Assembly: GCF_001562415.1 (NCBI RefSeq)
Contig: NZ_LOEE01000009.1
Span: 1 to 34,233, forward strand
From: Thermotalea metallivorans
GTDB lineage: Bacteria > Bacillota > Clostridia > Peptostreptococcales > Thermotaleaceae
Length of the DNA: 34,233 bases
Reading direction: 5' to 3'
Shown: one piece after another, positions 15,361 through 23,139 of the stretch
Layout of the letters: every line of letters starts with the position of its first letter
Position numbering within the stretch: the stretch's first letter is position 1
Made by a program: the position numbers and the translations under genes
The notes under the pieces: generated by a model
Database searches by the model: none
The model's input: the letters and a program-made list of their open reading frames with translations, nothing else
Told to the model about the DNA's origin: nothing

Positions 15361-16545
15361 TTGGGAGCAGTAGAAATTAAAAAAGGGGTATATTGGGTTG
15401 GAGCAATCGATTGGGATATAAGACATTTTCATGGTCCATCCTATCATACCCACAAGGGGACCACATATAATGCCTACTTAATCATAGATGAGAAGGTAGC
15501 CCTGGTAGACATCGTGGATGCTCATTTTGCAGAGGAGATGCTGGAAAATATTAGGCAGGTCATTGATCCATCGAAAATTGATTATGTGGTGGTAAATCAT
15601 GTGGAACCGGATCATTCCGGTGGATTTCCCAAGCTGATGGAGTATATTCCAAATGCGAAGGTTTTTTGTTCAAAGAATGGAAAGGATGCGATGATGCATC
15701 ATTATTTTGGGGATTATCAATATGAAGTGGTGAAAACAGGAGATATCATTCGCCTAGGAGAAAAAACAATTCAATTTATTGAAGCACCTATGCTCCACTG
15801 GCCGGACAGTATGTTTTCGTATATAGCAGAGGAAGCATTGTTGCTTCCCAATGATGCATTTGGCCAGCACTTAGCTTCTTCAAAATTGTTTGATGATGAG
15901 AACGATTTATGTGAGGTCATGGAAGAGGCGAAAAAATATTTCGCCAATATATTGATGCCCTTTGGCCCATTGGTAGTAAAGAAAATTGAAGAAATTATGA
16001 AAATGGGCTTGAAAATCGATATGATTGCCCCCAGTCATGGGATTATATGGAGAAGCAATCCGGAAAAAATTATTGAAAAATATATGCAATGGGGCCATGG
16101 CACAGTGGAACGAAAGGCTGTGGTTGTTTATGATACTATGTGGCATAGTACTGAAAAAATGGCAAGGGCTATCGTAGAGGGTCTTGTCAGTGAAGGGGTA
16201 GCTACGAGATTGTACAGAGCATCTGTCACTGACGTGAATGATATCATCACAGAAATTTTAGATGCCAAGGCAGTGTTGGTGGCTTCATCCACCATTAACA
16301 ATACTATGATCCCCCATGTGGCCCATTTCCTAGAAGAGCTCATGGGATTGAGGCCTAGACATAAAATCGGTGCAGCCTTCGGTTCCTATGGTTGGGGAAA
16401 GGGTGCTGTCGCCAATATTGAAAAGAAGTTGAAGGAAACAGGGATTCAATTGGTGAAGGAAGGACTAGAGATAAAGTATGTGCCCACGGAGGAACATTTA
16501 AAGGCATGTTTTGAATATGGCAAAGAAATAGGAAAGATGATATAA
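15361..16545 (+). CDS. FprA-family A-type flavoprotein (flavodiiron protein)
   Basis: 394-residue cytoplasmic enzyme reducing O2 to water and/or NO to N2O, protecting anaerobes. Seen: N-terminal metallo-beta-lactamase domain with diiron ligands H80-x-E82-x-D84-H85 (HVEPDH), His146 (HWPD), Asp165 (NDAFG) and the later SHG His; C-terminal flavodoxin domain from about 250 (VVYDTMWHSTEKMA, FMN phosphate loop; FGSYGWGKGAV). The start is TTG 15361, nine bases after AAAGGAG; an upstream TTG 15352 abuts the ribosome site. Monocistronic, with its own promoter and terminator. No rubredoxin gene is adjacent, so the electron donor is encoded elsewhere. Confidence 0.95.
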   Translation: MGAVEIKKGVYWVGAIDWDIRHFHGPSYHTHKGTTYNAYLIIDEKVALVDIVDAHFAEEMLENIRQVIDPSKIDYVVVNHVEPDHSGGFPKLMEYIPNAKVFCSKNGKDAMMHHYFGDYQYEVVKTGDIIRLGEKTIQFIEAPMLHWPDSMFSYIAEEALLLPNDAFGQHLASSKLFDDENDLCEVMEEAKKYFANILMPFGPLVVKKIEEIMKMGLKIDMIAPSHGIIWRSNPEKIIEKYMQWGHGTVERKAVVVYDTMWHSTEKMARAIVEGLVSEGVATRLYRASVTDVNDIITEILDAKAVLVASSTINNTMIPHVAHFLEELMGLRPRHKIGAAFGSYGWGKGAVANIEKKLKETGIQLVKEGLEIKYVPTEEHLKACFEYGKEIGKMI

Positions 16546-16551
16546 GAAAGC

Positions 16552-16590
16552 GGGAAGGTGAGCAAAAGGAAAAGTTCACCTTCCCTTTTT
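16552..16590 (+). terminator. Terminator after the flavodiiron gene
   Basis: Perfect 10-pair stem GGGAAGGTGA / TCACCTTCCC, 14-base A-rich loop, TTTTT tail. Confidence 0.92.
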
Positions 16591-16663
16591 ACGTTGACTA
16601 GGGGAAGAATAAACGACCGGGGAATATGGAAAAATAAAATAAGTCATGGAAGGAGGGCAGATT

Positions 16664-17551
16664 ATGAAAAAATTTGTCAGGGTTGTATGTTTTGTTTTAG
16701 TAATTTTACTGATTTTCGGGGCAATCTTTATAGAGTCTATTTATGCAGGCAGTTTGTCCTGGGGCGCGAAGGGCAGTGAAGTCAGAGAAGTACAGGAAAA
16801 ATTAAAACGGTGGGGATATTATAAAGGGGTTGTAGATGGTGTCTTTGGGGCAGAAACCTATAGGGCTGTTCTTTGGTTTCAGAAAAAGAACGGTTTAAGA
16901 GCCGATGGAATTGTAGGAACTCAAACAAAAAGGGCCTTGGGAATCACTACTGTCAGAAGGACTCAATATGACAGTACCGTGCGGGCAGCCCAGCAGAAGC
17001 TGAAGCAGTGGGGATATTATGATGGTCCTGTGGATGGAATTTATGGATCGAAGACAGGTAGTGCGGTAAAGAGATTTCAAAGGAAAAATGGATTAAGGGT
17101 GGATGGTCTTATAGGCCCACAAACCAAAAGAGCCCTTGGATTGCCAACGGGCACTGCAAAGGCTGCTTATACGGCAACCAGCAGAGGTGTTTCCAGGAGT
17201 GATGATATCCGGCTGCTGGCTATGGCCATTCATGGAGAAGCAAGGGGAGAACCCTATGCAGGACAGGTAGCTGTTGGGGCTGTAATTTTAAATCGTGTGC
17301 GGCATCCTTCCTTTCCTAACTCCATCGCAGGGGTTATCTACCAGCCGGGTGCCTTTACGGCTGTAGCAGACGGACAGATGTATCTACCTCCCAATGACAC
17401 GTCCTTCAAAGCAGCCAGGGATGCACTTAATGGATGGGATCCTACAGGGGGAGCCATTTACTACTGGAATCCTGCTACGGCAACCAGCAAATGGATCTGG
17501 TCAAGAAAAGCCACGGTCAAAATAGGGAAACACTGGTTTGCACATCAATAG
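16664..17551 (+). CDS. sleB: Spore cortex-lytic enzyme SleB
   Basis: 295 residues. SleB is a lytic transglycosylase that degrades muramic-lactam-containing cortex peptidoglycan at germination. Seen: signal peptide (1-28), two PG_binding_1 repeats (about 34-93 and 104-160, each with RWGYY/QWGYY, DG and TKRALG), then the SleB hydrolase domain (about 180-295) with the catalytic Glu in HGEARGEP (Glu192), NRV and the IYYWNP segment. Many SleB proteins have one binding domain; here there are two. ATG 16664 follows GGAGGG. ypeB starts 16 bases after the stop, so the pair is co-transcribed, presumably in the forespore (family knowledge); I could not fix a sigma-G promoter. Confidence 0.96.
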   Translation: MKKFVRVVCFVLVILLIFGAIFIESIYAGSLSWGAKGSEVREVQEKLKRWGYYKGVVDGVFGAETYRAVLWFQKKNGLRADGIVGTQTKRALGITTVRRTQYDSTVRAAQQKLKQWGYYDGPVDGIYGSKTGSAVKRFQRKNGLRVDGLIGPQTKRALGLPTGTAKAAYTATSRGVSRSDDIRLLAMAIHGEARGEPYAGQVAVGAVILNRVRHPSFPNSIAGVIYQPGAFTAVADGQMYLPPNDTSFKAARDALNGWDPTGGAIYYWNPATATSKWIWSRKATVKIGKHWFAHQ

Positions 17552-17566
17552 GGATGGGGTGATGAA

Positions 17567-18913
17567 ATGAGAAAAGGAATTGTGATTGCCTTGACTGCTG
17601 CGCTGATTGGTTCCGGCATATGGGGCTATCAACAGTACAGGCAAAATATAGAACATAATATATATCTGGAGAATCAATTTCAAAGAATGTTCTATGATAT
17701 GATTGTGGATGTGGAAAATATCCAAGTGGCTTTGGCCAAAATCATGGTGACGGGGACACCCAGGCAAAATGTCATGCTTTTTACAGATATCATGCATTTG
17801 AGTTATGATGCCCAAGAAAAATTAAGCCAGCTGCCCATTGAACATAGTCATGTAAGCAGAACCCAAAAGTTTCTGAGCCAAGTAGGCGATTTCAGCATGG
17901 CCTTGGCAAGAAAAAATCTTGATGGAAAGCCCCTGAATCAAAAAGAAATGGATACCTTGGAGGAGTTACATAATTATTCCAACTATTTGTCTCAACAGTT
18001 AATCGCATTGCAGAATCAGATTGCAGAAAAGGGTGTTAAAATCGGTGAATTGAGGAAAAAGGCCAATAAAAAATTGGATCAGGCCAATAAAAATATCATT
18101 GCTACCAGCTTCGTGAACTTGGAAGAAAAAATGCAGGAATATCCCGAGTTAATTTATGATGGGCCTTTCTCTGAACATCTTCGACGAAAGAAACCGAAGC
18201 TTACAGGGGGTCCAATCCCCAAGGAAGCAATCCTAAAGATTGCAGAAGCCTTTGTCGATGATGGGATAAAATATGATGCCCGTGTGTTGGGTGATATGGA
18301 CGATACAAGGATGCCATCCTATGTGATCAGTTTGCAGCCAAAGCAGGGAGGGGCCGAAAGCGAGATATCTATGGCAGTTACGAAAACAGGAGGGAAAGTC
18401 GTATGGATGCTGGATCATCGGGATATAGGAGAGGCAAGAATATCGGAGGAGCAAGGAATTCAAATTGCTCAGAATTTCTTAAAAAAACAAGGCTACGACA
18501 ACATGATCCCCACGTATTCCGTTCAATATGACGGACAGATGGTGATTAATTTTGCTTACCAGCAGGATGATGTGGTGGTGTATCCTGATTTAATCAAGGT
18601 GAAGGTAGGTCTGGATCAAGGAAAAATCGTGGGATTTGAAGCAGAGGGATATTTATCAAATCATTTTGAAAGAAAAATTACACCTCCGCAAATTTCTGCT
18701 GAAGAAGCCAGGGAAAAAATCAGCATGAATGCAGAAGTATCGGAGCCAAGGCTTGCCATTATTCCCACAGAAGGTGGCGATGAAGTATTATGCTATGAAT
18801 TTAAGGCCCGGTTTAAGCAGGATACATTTTTGATATATATCAATGCCAATACAGGGGATGAGCAAAAAATTCTGCAGGTGATTATTAAGGATGAAGGGGT
18901 ATTGATGTTATAA
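17567..18913 (+). CDS. ypeB: Germination protein YpeB
   Basis: 448 residues. YpeB is needed to localise and stabilise SleB in the spore. Seen: N-terminal membrane anchor (about 4-20), a long helical region (25-170), and PepSY-type domains in the second half (for example LKIAEAFVDDGIKYD-like and ISEEQGIQIAQNFLKKQGY segments, and EEAREKISMNAEV). ATG 17567 with GGGATGGGGTG upstream. It is directly downstream of sleB, the standard order, and is followed by a terminator. This pair is the strongest evidence that the organism sporulates. Confidence 0.95.
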   Translation: MRKGIVIALTAALIGSGIWGYQQYRQNIEHNIYLENQFQRMFYDMIVDVENIQVALAKIMVTGTPRQNVMLFTDIMHLSYDAQEKLSQLPIEHSHVSRTQKFLSQVGDFSMALARKNLDGKPLNQKEMDTLEELHNYSNYLSQQLIALQNQIAEKGVKIGELRKKANKKLDQANKNIIATSFVNLEEKMQEYPELIYDGPFSEHLRRKKPKLTGGPIPKEAILKIAEAFVDDGIKYDARVLGDMDDTRMPSYVISLQPKQGGAESEISMAVTKTGGKVVWMLDHRDIGEARISEEQGIQIAQNFLKKQGYDNMIPTYSVQYDGQMVINFAYQQDDVVVYPDLIKVKVGLDQGKIVGFEAEGYLSNHFERKITPPQISAEEAREKISMNAEVSEPRLAIIPTEGGDEVLCYEFKARFKQDTFLIYINANTGDEQKILQVIIKDEGVLML

Positions 18914-18923
18914 AAGGACTTCC

Positions 18924-18966
18924 CCTATAGAAAAGCTGATCGTTGGGATCAGCTTTTTTCTATAGG
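18924..18966 (+). terminator. Terminator after ypeB
   Basis: Stem AAGCTGATC / GATCAGCTT with a short loop and T run, nested in an outer pairing CCTATAG / CTATAGG. The MFS promoter starts two bases after the outer arm. Confidence 0.92.
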
Positions 18967-18967
18967 T

Positions 18968-18996
18968 TTGACTATTCAGGAGGGATGACGTATAAT
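18968..18996 (+). promoter_or_regulatory. Promoter of the MFS transporter gene
   Basis: TTGACT (18968-18973) and TATAAT (18991-18996) with an ideal 17-base spacer, 36 bases before the start codon. Confidence 0.75.
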
Positions 18997-19031
18997 TAGA
19001 TACTGGACAATGGCGATGTGGGGGGATGGGA

Positions 19032-20207
19032 ATGGAAAATCAAAAAAGGCTAAGGAATATGCTGATTATACTCACTTTTGGCTTGATGCTGGTTCAGGGA
19101 TCTATTGATAATATTCGAGGAGTGTTGATTCCATCCATAAAAGACGAGTTTATGGTGAATTATACCAGCATTGCCACCATGATGCTGTTAAGCACCTTGG
19201 GTTATATTACTGCAACCTTTACCGGCGGAATGATGACAGATAAAATCGGGCACAAAAAACTTATTTTTGCAGGATTTCTCTTTGCAATTACAGGCATTGC
19301 TGGAATAGCGATGGCAGGCACCTATTTTGCACTGGTATTGTTTATGTTTCTCTTGGGATATGGCATAGGGCTTTTGACCATGGGTGCCAGTACGCTGGCG
19401 CCTGTAGTTTTTGTGAAAAATCAAGGAATTATGATGAATCTGATGCATTTTTTCTATGGCATGGGAGCAACGGTGGGTCCCAAGTATGCCGGGATGTTGC
19501 TGGCGGCTGGAGTTGCCTGGCGAGACATCTACCGCTATAGTTTAATCTTTGTGGGAACGGTCCTCATCTACTTTCTTTTTTGCAAATTTCCTCATATAGA
19601 AGAGAAAAAGAAAGAAGAGAGGGTGCCTTTGCGAGAAATACTGATGGATAGAAGGGTAGTATTGTTTTCTCTTCTTTTAGGATTCTACGTAGCTTCGGAG
19701 GTAGGTCTGGCAAACTGGCTTGCCACCTATCTGCAAAATGTCAAGGGAATGTCCGAATCAAAAAGTGCTTCCTATCTTTCTCTATTTTTTATGATTTTTA
19801 CCATTGGAAGGTTGATCGGCGGTTTTATAGCAGAAAGGGTAGGTTATATGCGCAGTGTATTTATATTTGTGTTATCTGCCCTGGTTTGTCTGGCAATAGG
19901 GATATTTGGCAAAAAGGAGTATGTCATGATCATATCTCTGGGAGGTTTTTTCTTTTCTATTGTGTATCCCACCGTCATGGTTATCTTGATTAAGTCTTTT
20001 AAGAAGGGCTTAAATTCCATCATGGGTGTTGTGATCACGGCTTCCAGCGGAATCAATATGATTGCCAATTGGTTTATCGGCAAGATGAATGATTTGTTTC
20101 ATGAAGCCGTCGGGTTTAGCATGATTCTGTTTTTTTTATCTATTGTTTTGGTGCTATTGTTGATGTTAAAAAGAGAGTTGGCAGGAGAAAGGAAGCAGGC
20201 CCCATAG
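19032..20207 (+). CDS. Major facilitator superfamily transporter
   Basis: 391-residue secondary transporter with about 12 hydrophobic segments in two halves. Seen: MFS loop motif GGMMTDKIGHKK (TM2-3) and its counterpart GGFIAERVGYMRS in the second half. It resembles the sugar/fucose-permease-like MFS branch; substrate unknown. I chose ATG 19032 because the G-run at 19020-19025 is then correctly spaced; ATG 19026 is too close. Own promoter and terminator, so a single-gene unit. Confidence 0.9.
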   Translation: MENQKRLRNMLIILTFGLMLVQGSIDNIRGVLIPSIKDEFMVNYTSIATMMLLSTLGYITATFTGGMMTDKIGHKKLIFAGFLFAITGIAGIAMAGTYFALVLFMFLLGYGIGLLTMGASTLAPVVFVKNQGIMMNLMHFFYGMGATVGPKYAGMLLAAGVAWRDIYRYSLIFVGTVLIYFLFCKFPHIEEKKKEERVPLREILMDRRVVLFSLLLGFYVASEVGLANWLATYLQNVKGMSESKSASYLSLFFMIFTIGRLIGGFIAERVGYMRSVFIFVLSALVCLAIGIFGKKEYVMIISLGGFFFSIVYPTVMVILIKSFKKGLNSIMGVVITASSGINMIANWFIGKMNDLFHEAVGFSMILFFLSIVLVLLLMLKRELAGERKQAP

Positions 20208-20215
20208 AAAAGGAA

Positions 20216-20247
20216 AAATACAATCATCGGTGATGGTTGTATTTTTT
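20216..20247 (+). terminator. Terminator after the MFS gene
   Basis: Stem AAATACAATCATC / GATGGTTGTATTT (one G-U pair), 3-base loop, long T tail. Confidence 0.9.
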
Positions 20248-20330
20248 TGTTTAGGCAAACGTAACGATTTTGCCTGCCCAACATAATATGTTAGTGCAGG
20301 AAGATCAGTGAAAAGGAGAGAGTGTATAAA

Positions 20331-20615
20331 ATGAGAAGAAACCTAAACCAGATCAACCAAAAATTGGCCCAAGCTGCCGGCAATATTCAACCTTCAGAAG
20401 AGCAGTTAAAGCAGTTTGCGCATATGGCAAACCAATATAAAGGAATGGGTCCTGAGCAAATTGAACAGGAAATGAATAAGCTGATGAAGGGTTTTTCAGA
20501 AAAGGAAAAAAAGGATTTAATTCAGAAGCTTCGTATGCTCAAACAAATGAACGGTTTATTGGACAATGAGCAGCGAAAGAAAGTAGATAAATTTATTGAA
20601 CTGCTGTCCAGATAA
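20331..20615 (+). CDS. Small helical protein of unknown function
   Basis: 94 residues, basic and entirely helix-forming, no membrane segment. Regions: INQKLAQAAG, QLKQFAHMANQYKGMG, IEQEMNKLMKGFSEKEK, LLDNEQRKKVDKFIELL. The start is ATG 20331 (AAAGGAGAG 12 bases upstream); the in-frame GTG 20322 sits only 3 bases from the site. It stands alone between two terminators. I do not recognise a characterised family. Confidence 0.75.
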   Translation: MRRNLNQINQKLAQAAGNIQPSEEQLKQFAHMANQYKGMGPEQIEQEMNKLMKGFSEKEKKDLIQKLRMLKQMNGLLDNEQRKKVDKFIELLSR

Positions 20616-20617
20616 AA

Positions 20618-20658
20618 ACAGGGAGTAGAGGGAAAATTACTCTACTCCTGTCTTTTTA
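20618..20658 (+). terminator. Terminator after the small helical protein gene
   Basis: Stem ACAGG-GAGTAGAG / CTCTACTCCTGT (one bulge) with TCTTTTTATT tail. It lies between convergent genes and may also serve the minus-strand regulator. Confidence 0.85.
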
Positions 20659-20699
20659 TTGTGTATTGGTGTTGATAACTGCCGACACTTGTGATATCC

Positions 20700-21158
20700 C
20701 TATGCATTTATATCATATAGTTCTCTTAGGCGTCTTTTCATTTCCCTTTCATCGAAGGAGCTTACCCATCGCCTGTTTTCATTGTCTAATATTCGATAAT
20801 GACCGCTGATTAAATTTTTTTGCAACCTGAAATTTCCCAAGGTTTCTACTTCGATCCACCAGATTTTTCCTCCCAGGGTCCGTTCTTTCGGTGTTTCATA
20901 ACTGCGGTGGGCAATGACCTGTAAAATTTCTAAGGGGTCTTCTCCTAAAATACTTCGGATAATTTCACTTTCACGAAATAGGGCGCACAAAGCGGCGATG
21001 ACTGTCCAACTGGCCAAAATACGCCCCTTTTCTATTTGAATCAAAGTTTTTTTGGAAATTCCCAAAATCTCTGCCATCAAATCTTGAGAATAATCCATTT
21101 CTGCTCTAATCAATTTTATCTTTTTTGAAAGAATTTGAATCAGTTCATCCTTTTGCAT
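20700..21158 (-). CDS. Xre-family helix-turn-helix regulator
   Basis: 152 residues. N-terminal Cro/C1-type helix-turn-helix (about 5-60: KKIKLIRAEMDYSQDLMAEI, then LGISKKTLIQIEKGR), followed by a short helical link and a beta-rich C-terminal region (WWIEVETLGNFRLQKNLI, HYRILDNENRRWVSSF) of unknown role. ATG 21158 follows AAGGGGTG on the minus strand. It is divergent from the encapsulin operon across about 260 bases, a common arrangement for a local regulator, but no repeated operator is obvious in the spacer. Confidence 0.87.
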   Translation of the reverse strand: MQKDELIQILSKKIKLIRAEMDYSQDLMAEILGISKKTLIQIEKGRILASWTVIAALCALFRESEIIRSILGEDPLEILQVIAHRSYETPKERTLGGKIWWIEVETLGNFRLQKNLISGHYRILDNENRRWVSSFDEREMKRRLRELYDINA

Positions 21159-21422
21159 TGTTTTCACCCCTTGAAAAAACATATAAAAACAAGTAGTATA
21201 TGCTCTTATAGGGAAATTTTACACTTATGGTGAAAAATTGTCAATGGGTAGAATACCATTGCTTAGGAAAGCAAGATGACCAAGGTTGGCTTGTTAGGGG
21301 ATAGGGAAAGACCATGGACTCCTTATAAAAAATTTGTCGAAGATTTTATTTAAATTTTACGGAATATATCTATCCTATATGGGTATAAATATATGGAAAA
21401 TGAATACAGGGAGGTTTTATAT

Positions 21423-21788
21423 ATGCCAAGTTTTGCAAATCCGTTTGCTGCCAATGTAGAAAGGAAGATTAGCAAAGAAGAGCTGATTCAGGCAATACGG
21501 CTGGATATTGCCGGAGAATTGGAAGCCATCTATATTTATGATGCCCATGTGCAAGCTACGGATGACCCTATTGCGAAAAAAGTCATTGCAGATATTCGTG
21601 ATGAAGAAAAGGCCCATGTAGGGGAATTAATGGCTCTGCTGAGAATATTGGATCCAAGGGAGGGGGAATTATTTGCCGAAGGAGAAGAAGAAGTAAGACA
21701 AATGATTGCAGATCTGGGGATAGAAGAAAAAAAGATGGATTATCAGGAACAAAAGGCGAAAACTGTAGGAAGCTTGTTGGAAGAATAG
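21423..21788 (+). CDS. Encapsulated ferritin-like protein (EncFtn cargo)
   Basis: 121-residue ferroxidase that oxidises Fe(II) inside an encapsulin shell. Seen: two-helix ferritin-like hairpin with Glu32, Glu34, Tyr39, Glu62 and His65 (EEKAH), matching the positions I recall as the ferroxidase and inner ligands of Rhodospirillum rubrum EncFtn (Glu32, Tyr39, Glu62, His65). Residues 31 (Gly) and 38 (Ile) differ from its Glu31/Trp38 entry site. The tail KTVGSLLEE after a charged linker is a typical cargo-loading peptide (compare the LTVGSL tails of Myxococcus cargos). ATG 21423 follows GGGAGG; the frame opens at 21393. The shell gene starts 15 bases after the stop. Confidence 0.94.
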   Translation: MPSFANPFAANVERKISKEELIQAIRLDIAGELEAIYIYDAHVQATDDPIAKKVIADIRDEEKAHVGELMALLRILDPREGELFAEGEEEVRQMIADLGIEEKKMDYQEQKAKTVGSLLEE

Positions 21789-21803
21789 GGGAGGGAGAAG
21801 GTT

Positions 21804-22646
21804 ATGGATTATTTATTTAGGGGTGACGCCCCCTTTGGCGATGAGGTATGGAGCAGTATTGATCACGCAGTGATTCAAGTGGCACGGGATCAATTGATCG
21901 GCAGGAGGTTTATACCGATTTTCGGACCTCTAGGGGCTGGCGTAGACAGTATCAATATGGATGATTTAGAAATTGATGGGGATTCTAAAATAGACTTTGG
22001 GGGAGAACAAGAAGATATTCCTATCAGAATCAAGGGCAGAAAATATGTTACAATTCCCATGATTTATAAAGATCTGCTTATCTCCTGGAGAGACATGGAG
22101 AGAAGCAAACAAATCGGGTTTCCGCTGGAACTTTCTCCTGTTGCCATAGCGGCCGCGGCCTGTTGCCATCAGGAAGATGATATCATATTCAATGGAAACA
22201 AGAAATATGGCTATCCGGGGCTAACTACTGCAGAAGGCAGGCAAATCGTAGAGAAAAGCCACTGGGTAGAGGGGGAGAATCCTTTCAAAGATGTGGCTGA
22301 AGGTATCGAAAAACTGGTGCGAAAGGGGTTTTATGGTCCCTACGTCCTTGTTGTGAGCCCTGATGTATATCTCCAAATGCAGAGAATTCAGCCCGGAACA
22401 GGAATTTTAGAATTAGATAGAGTAAAAGAATTGGTAGGAGGAAAGGTCTACAAAACGCCTGTATTGGGGGAAAATAAGGCTGTTCTCCTCTCGAAGGGGT
22501 CAGAAAACATGGACCTGGTAATCGGGCAGGATATGATTACAGCTTATTTAGGGCCGGAACAGATGAATCATCGATTCAGAGTATTCGAAACACTATTGCT
22601 ACGGATCAAACGTCCCGAAGGAATTGTGACCTTTGAAACAAAATAG
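21804..22646 (+). CDS. Family 1 encapsulin shell protein
   Basis: 280-residue HK97-fold capsid-like protein that self-assembles into a nanocompartment around its cargo. Seen: the conserved N-terminal arm (MDYLFRGDAPF, W.SIDHAVIQVARDQL, GRRFIPIFGPLG), the central DDIIFNG segment, the GPYVLVVSPDVYLQM block and the C-terminal FRVFETLLLRI. Length is slightly above the 265 or so of Thermotoga encapsulin. ATG 21804 with GGGAGGGAGAAGG. With the ferritin it forms a self-contained iron-storage/detoxification unit. The stop codon lies inside the terminator stem. Confidence 0.96.
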   Translation: MDYLFRGDAPFGDEVWSSIDHAVIQVARDQLIGRRFIPIFGPLGAGVDSINMDDLEIDGDSKIDFGGEQEDIPIRIKGRKYVTIPMIYKDLLISWRDMERSKQIGFPLELSPVAIAAAACCHQEDDIIFNGNKKYGYPGLTTAEGRQIVEKSHWVEGENPFKDVAEGIEKLVRKGFYGPYVLVVSPDVYLQMQRIQPGTGILELDRVKELVGGKVYKTPVLGENKAVLLSKGSENMDLVIGQDMITAYLGPEQMNHRFRVFETLLLRIKRPEGIVTFETK

Positions 22647-22670
22647 AGGGTATCTGCCCTCTATTTTTAT
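22641..22670 (+). terminator. Terminator overlapping the encapsulin stop codon
   Basis: Perfect 10-pair stem AAATAGAGGG / CCCTCTATTT, 6-base loop, T-rich tail. TAG of the shell gene is within the left arm. Confidence 0.9.
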
Positions 22671-22672
22671 AA

Positions 22673-22731
22673 CACATAGGAAATTATGTACTTTCATAAA
22701 TTGTGGGATAAGTCATAATTTCCGTCATGTG
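22673..22731. repeat. Imperfect inverted repeat between encapsulin and DUF378 genes
   Basis: Inner 10-base arms GGAAATTATG (22679-22688) and CATAATTTCC (22714-22723) extended by CACAT / ATGTG on the outside. The 25-base loop is A+T-rich. Function unknown. Confidence 0.5.
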
Positions 22732-22735
22732 TTTC

Positions 22736-22776
22736 AACAAAGTCTTCCTTTACATCTTCCAACGGAAGACTTTGTT
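22736..22776. terminator. Strong hairpin at the 3' end of the DUF378 gene
   Basis: Perfect 13-pair stem AACAAAGTCTTCC / GGAAGACTTTGTT with a 15-base loop. It overlaps the last bases of the minus-strand gene. The tail on that strand is not T-rich, so it may act as an mRNA-stabilising or weak terminator structure. Confidence 0.55.
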
Positions 22777-22975
22777 ATTGGACTTTTTCTCTTTCCCTAA
22801 ATAAGAAGCTAATCGAGTAGGCTCCGGCTAGTCCCACCAATGAATATACGATTCTGCTTAGTACGGATGCCTGGCCTCCTAATAAGGCTGCAACCAAATC
22901 AAACTGAAACAGCCCAATGAGCCCCCAGTTTAATGCTCCTATGATCACTAATAAAAGTGCCAACCTATCCATCAT
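22775..22975 (-). CDS. DUF378 family small membrane protein
   Basis: 66 residues with two transmembrane helices. The pattern DRLALLLVIIGALNWGLIGL, then VYSLVGLAGAYSI, is the hallmark of DUF378 (YuzA-like) proteins. Function unknown. ATG 22975 is followed at once by a second ATG; GGAG lies 5 bases upstream. It is divergent from the prenyltransferase gene. Confidence 0.88.
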   Translation of the reverse strand: MMDRLALLLVIIGALNWGLIGLFQFDLVAALLGGQASVLSRIVYSLVGLAGAYSISFLFREREKVQ

Positions 22976-23139
22976 TTCAACTCCTTTTTTTTAGATTCAT
23001 TTATTATTATTCCAAGGATACAGAGAAAAATACTCATAAACCAGCAACTTTACAAAAATGAATCTTCATAGAATGAATGTTTTCCATGGAATATGCTATA
23101 ATGATAGAGGTGAAACGAAAGCATAAAAGGGGGGCGTTT

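Noticed and set aside
22736-22776. Hairpin as a standard terminator for encapsulin
   Set aside because: The shell gene already has a terminator at 22641; this stem lacks a clean T tail on either strand.
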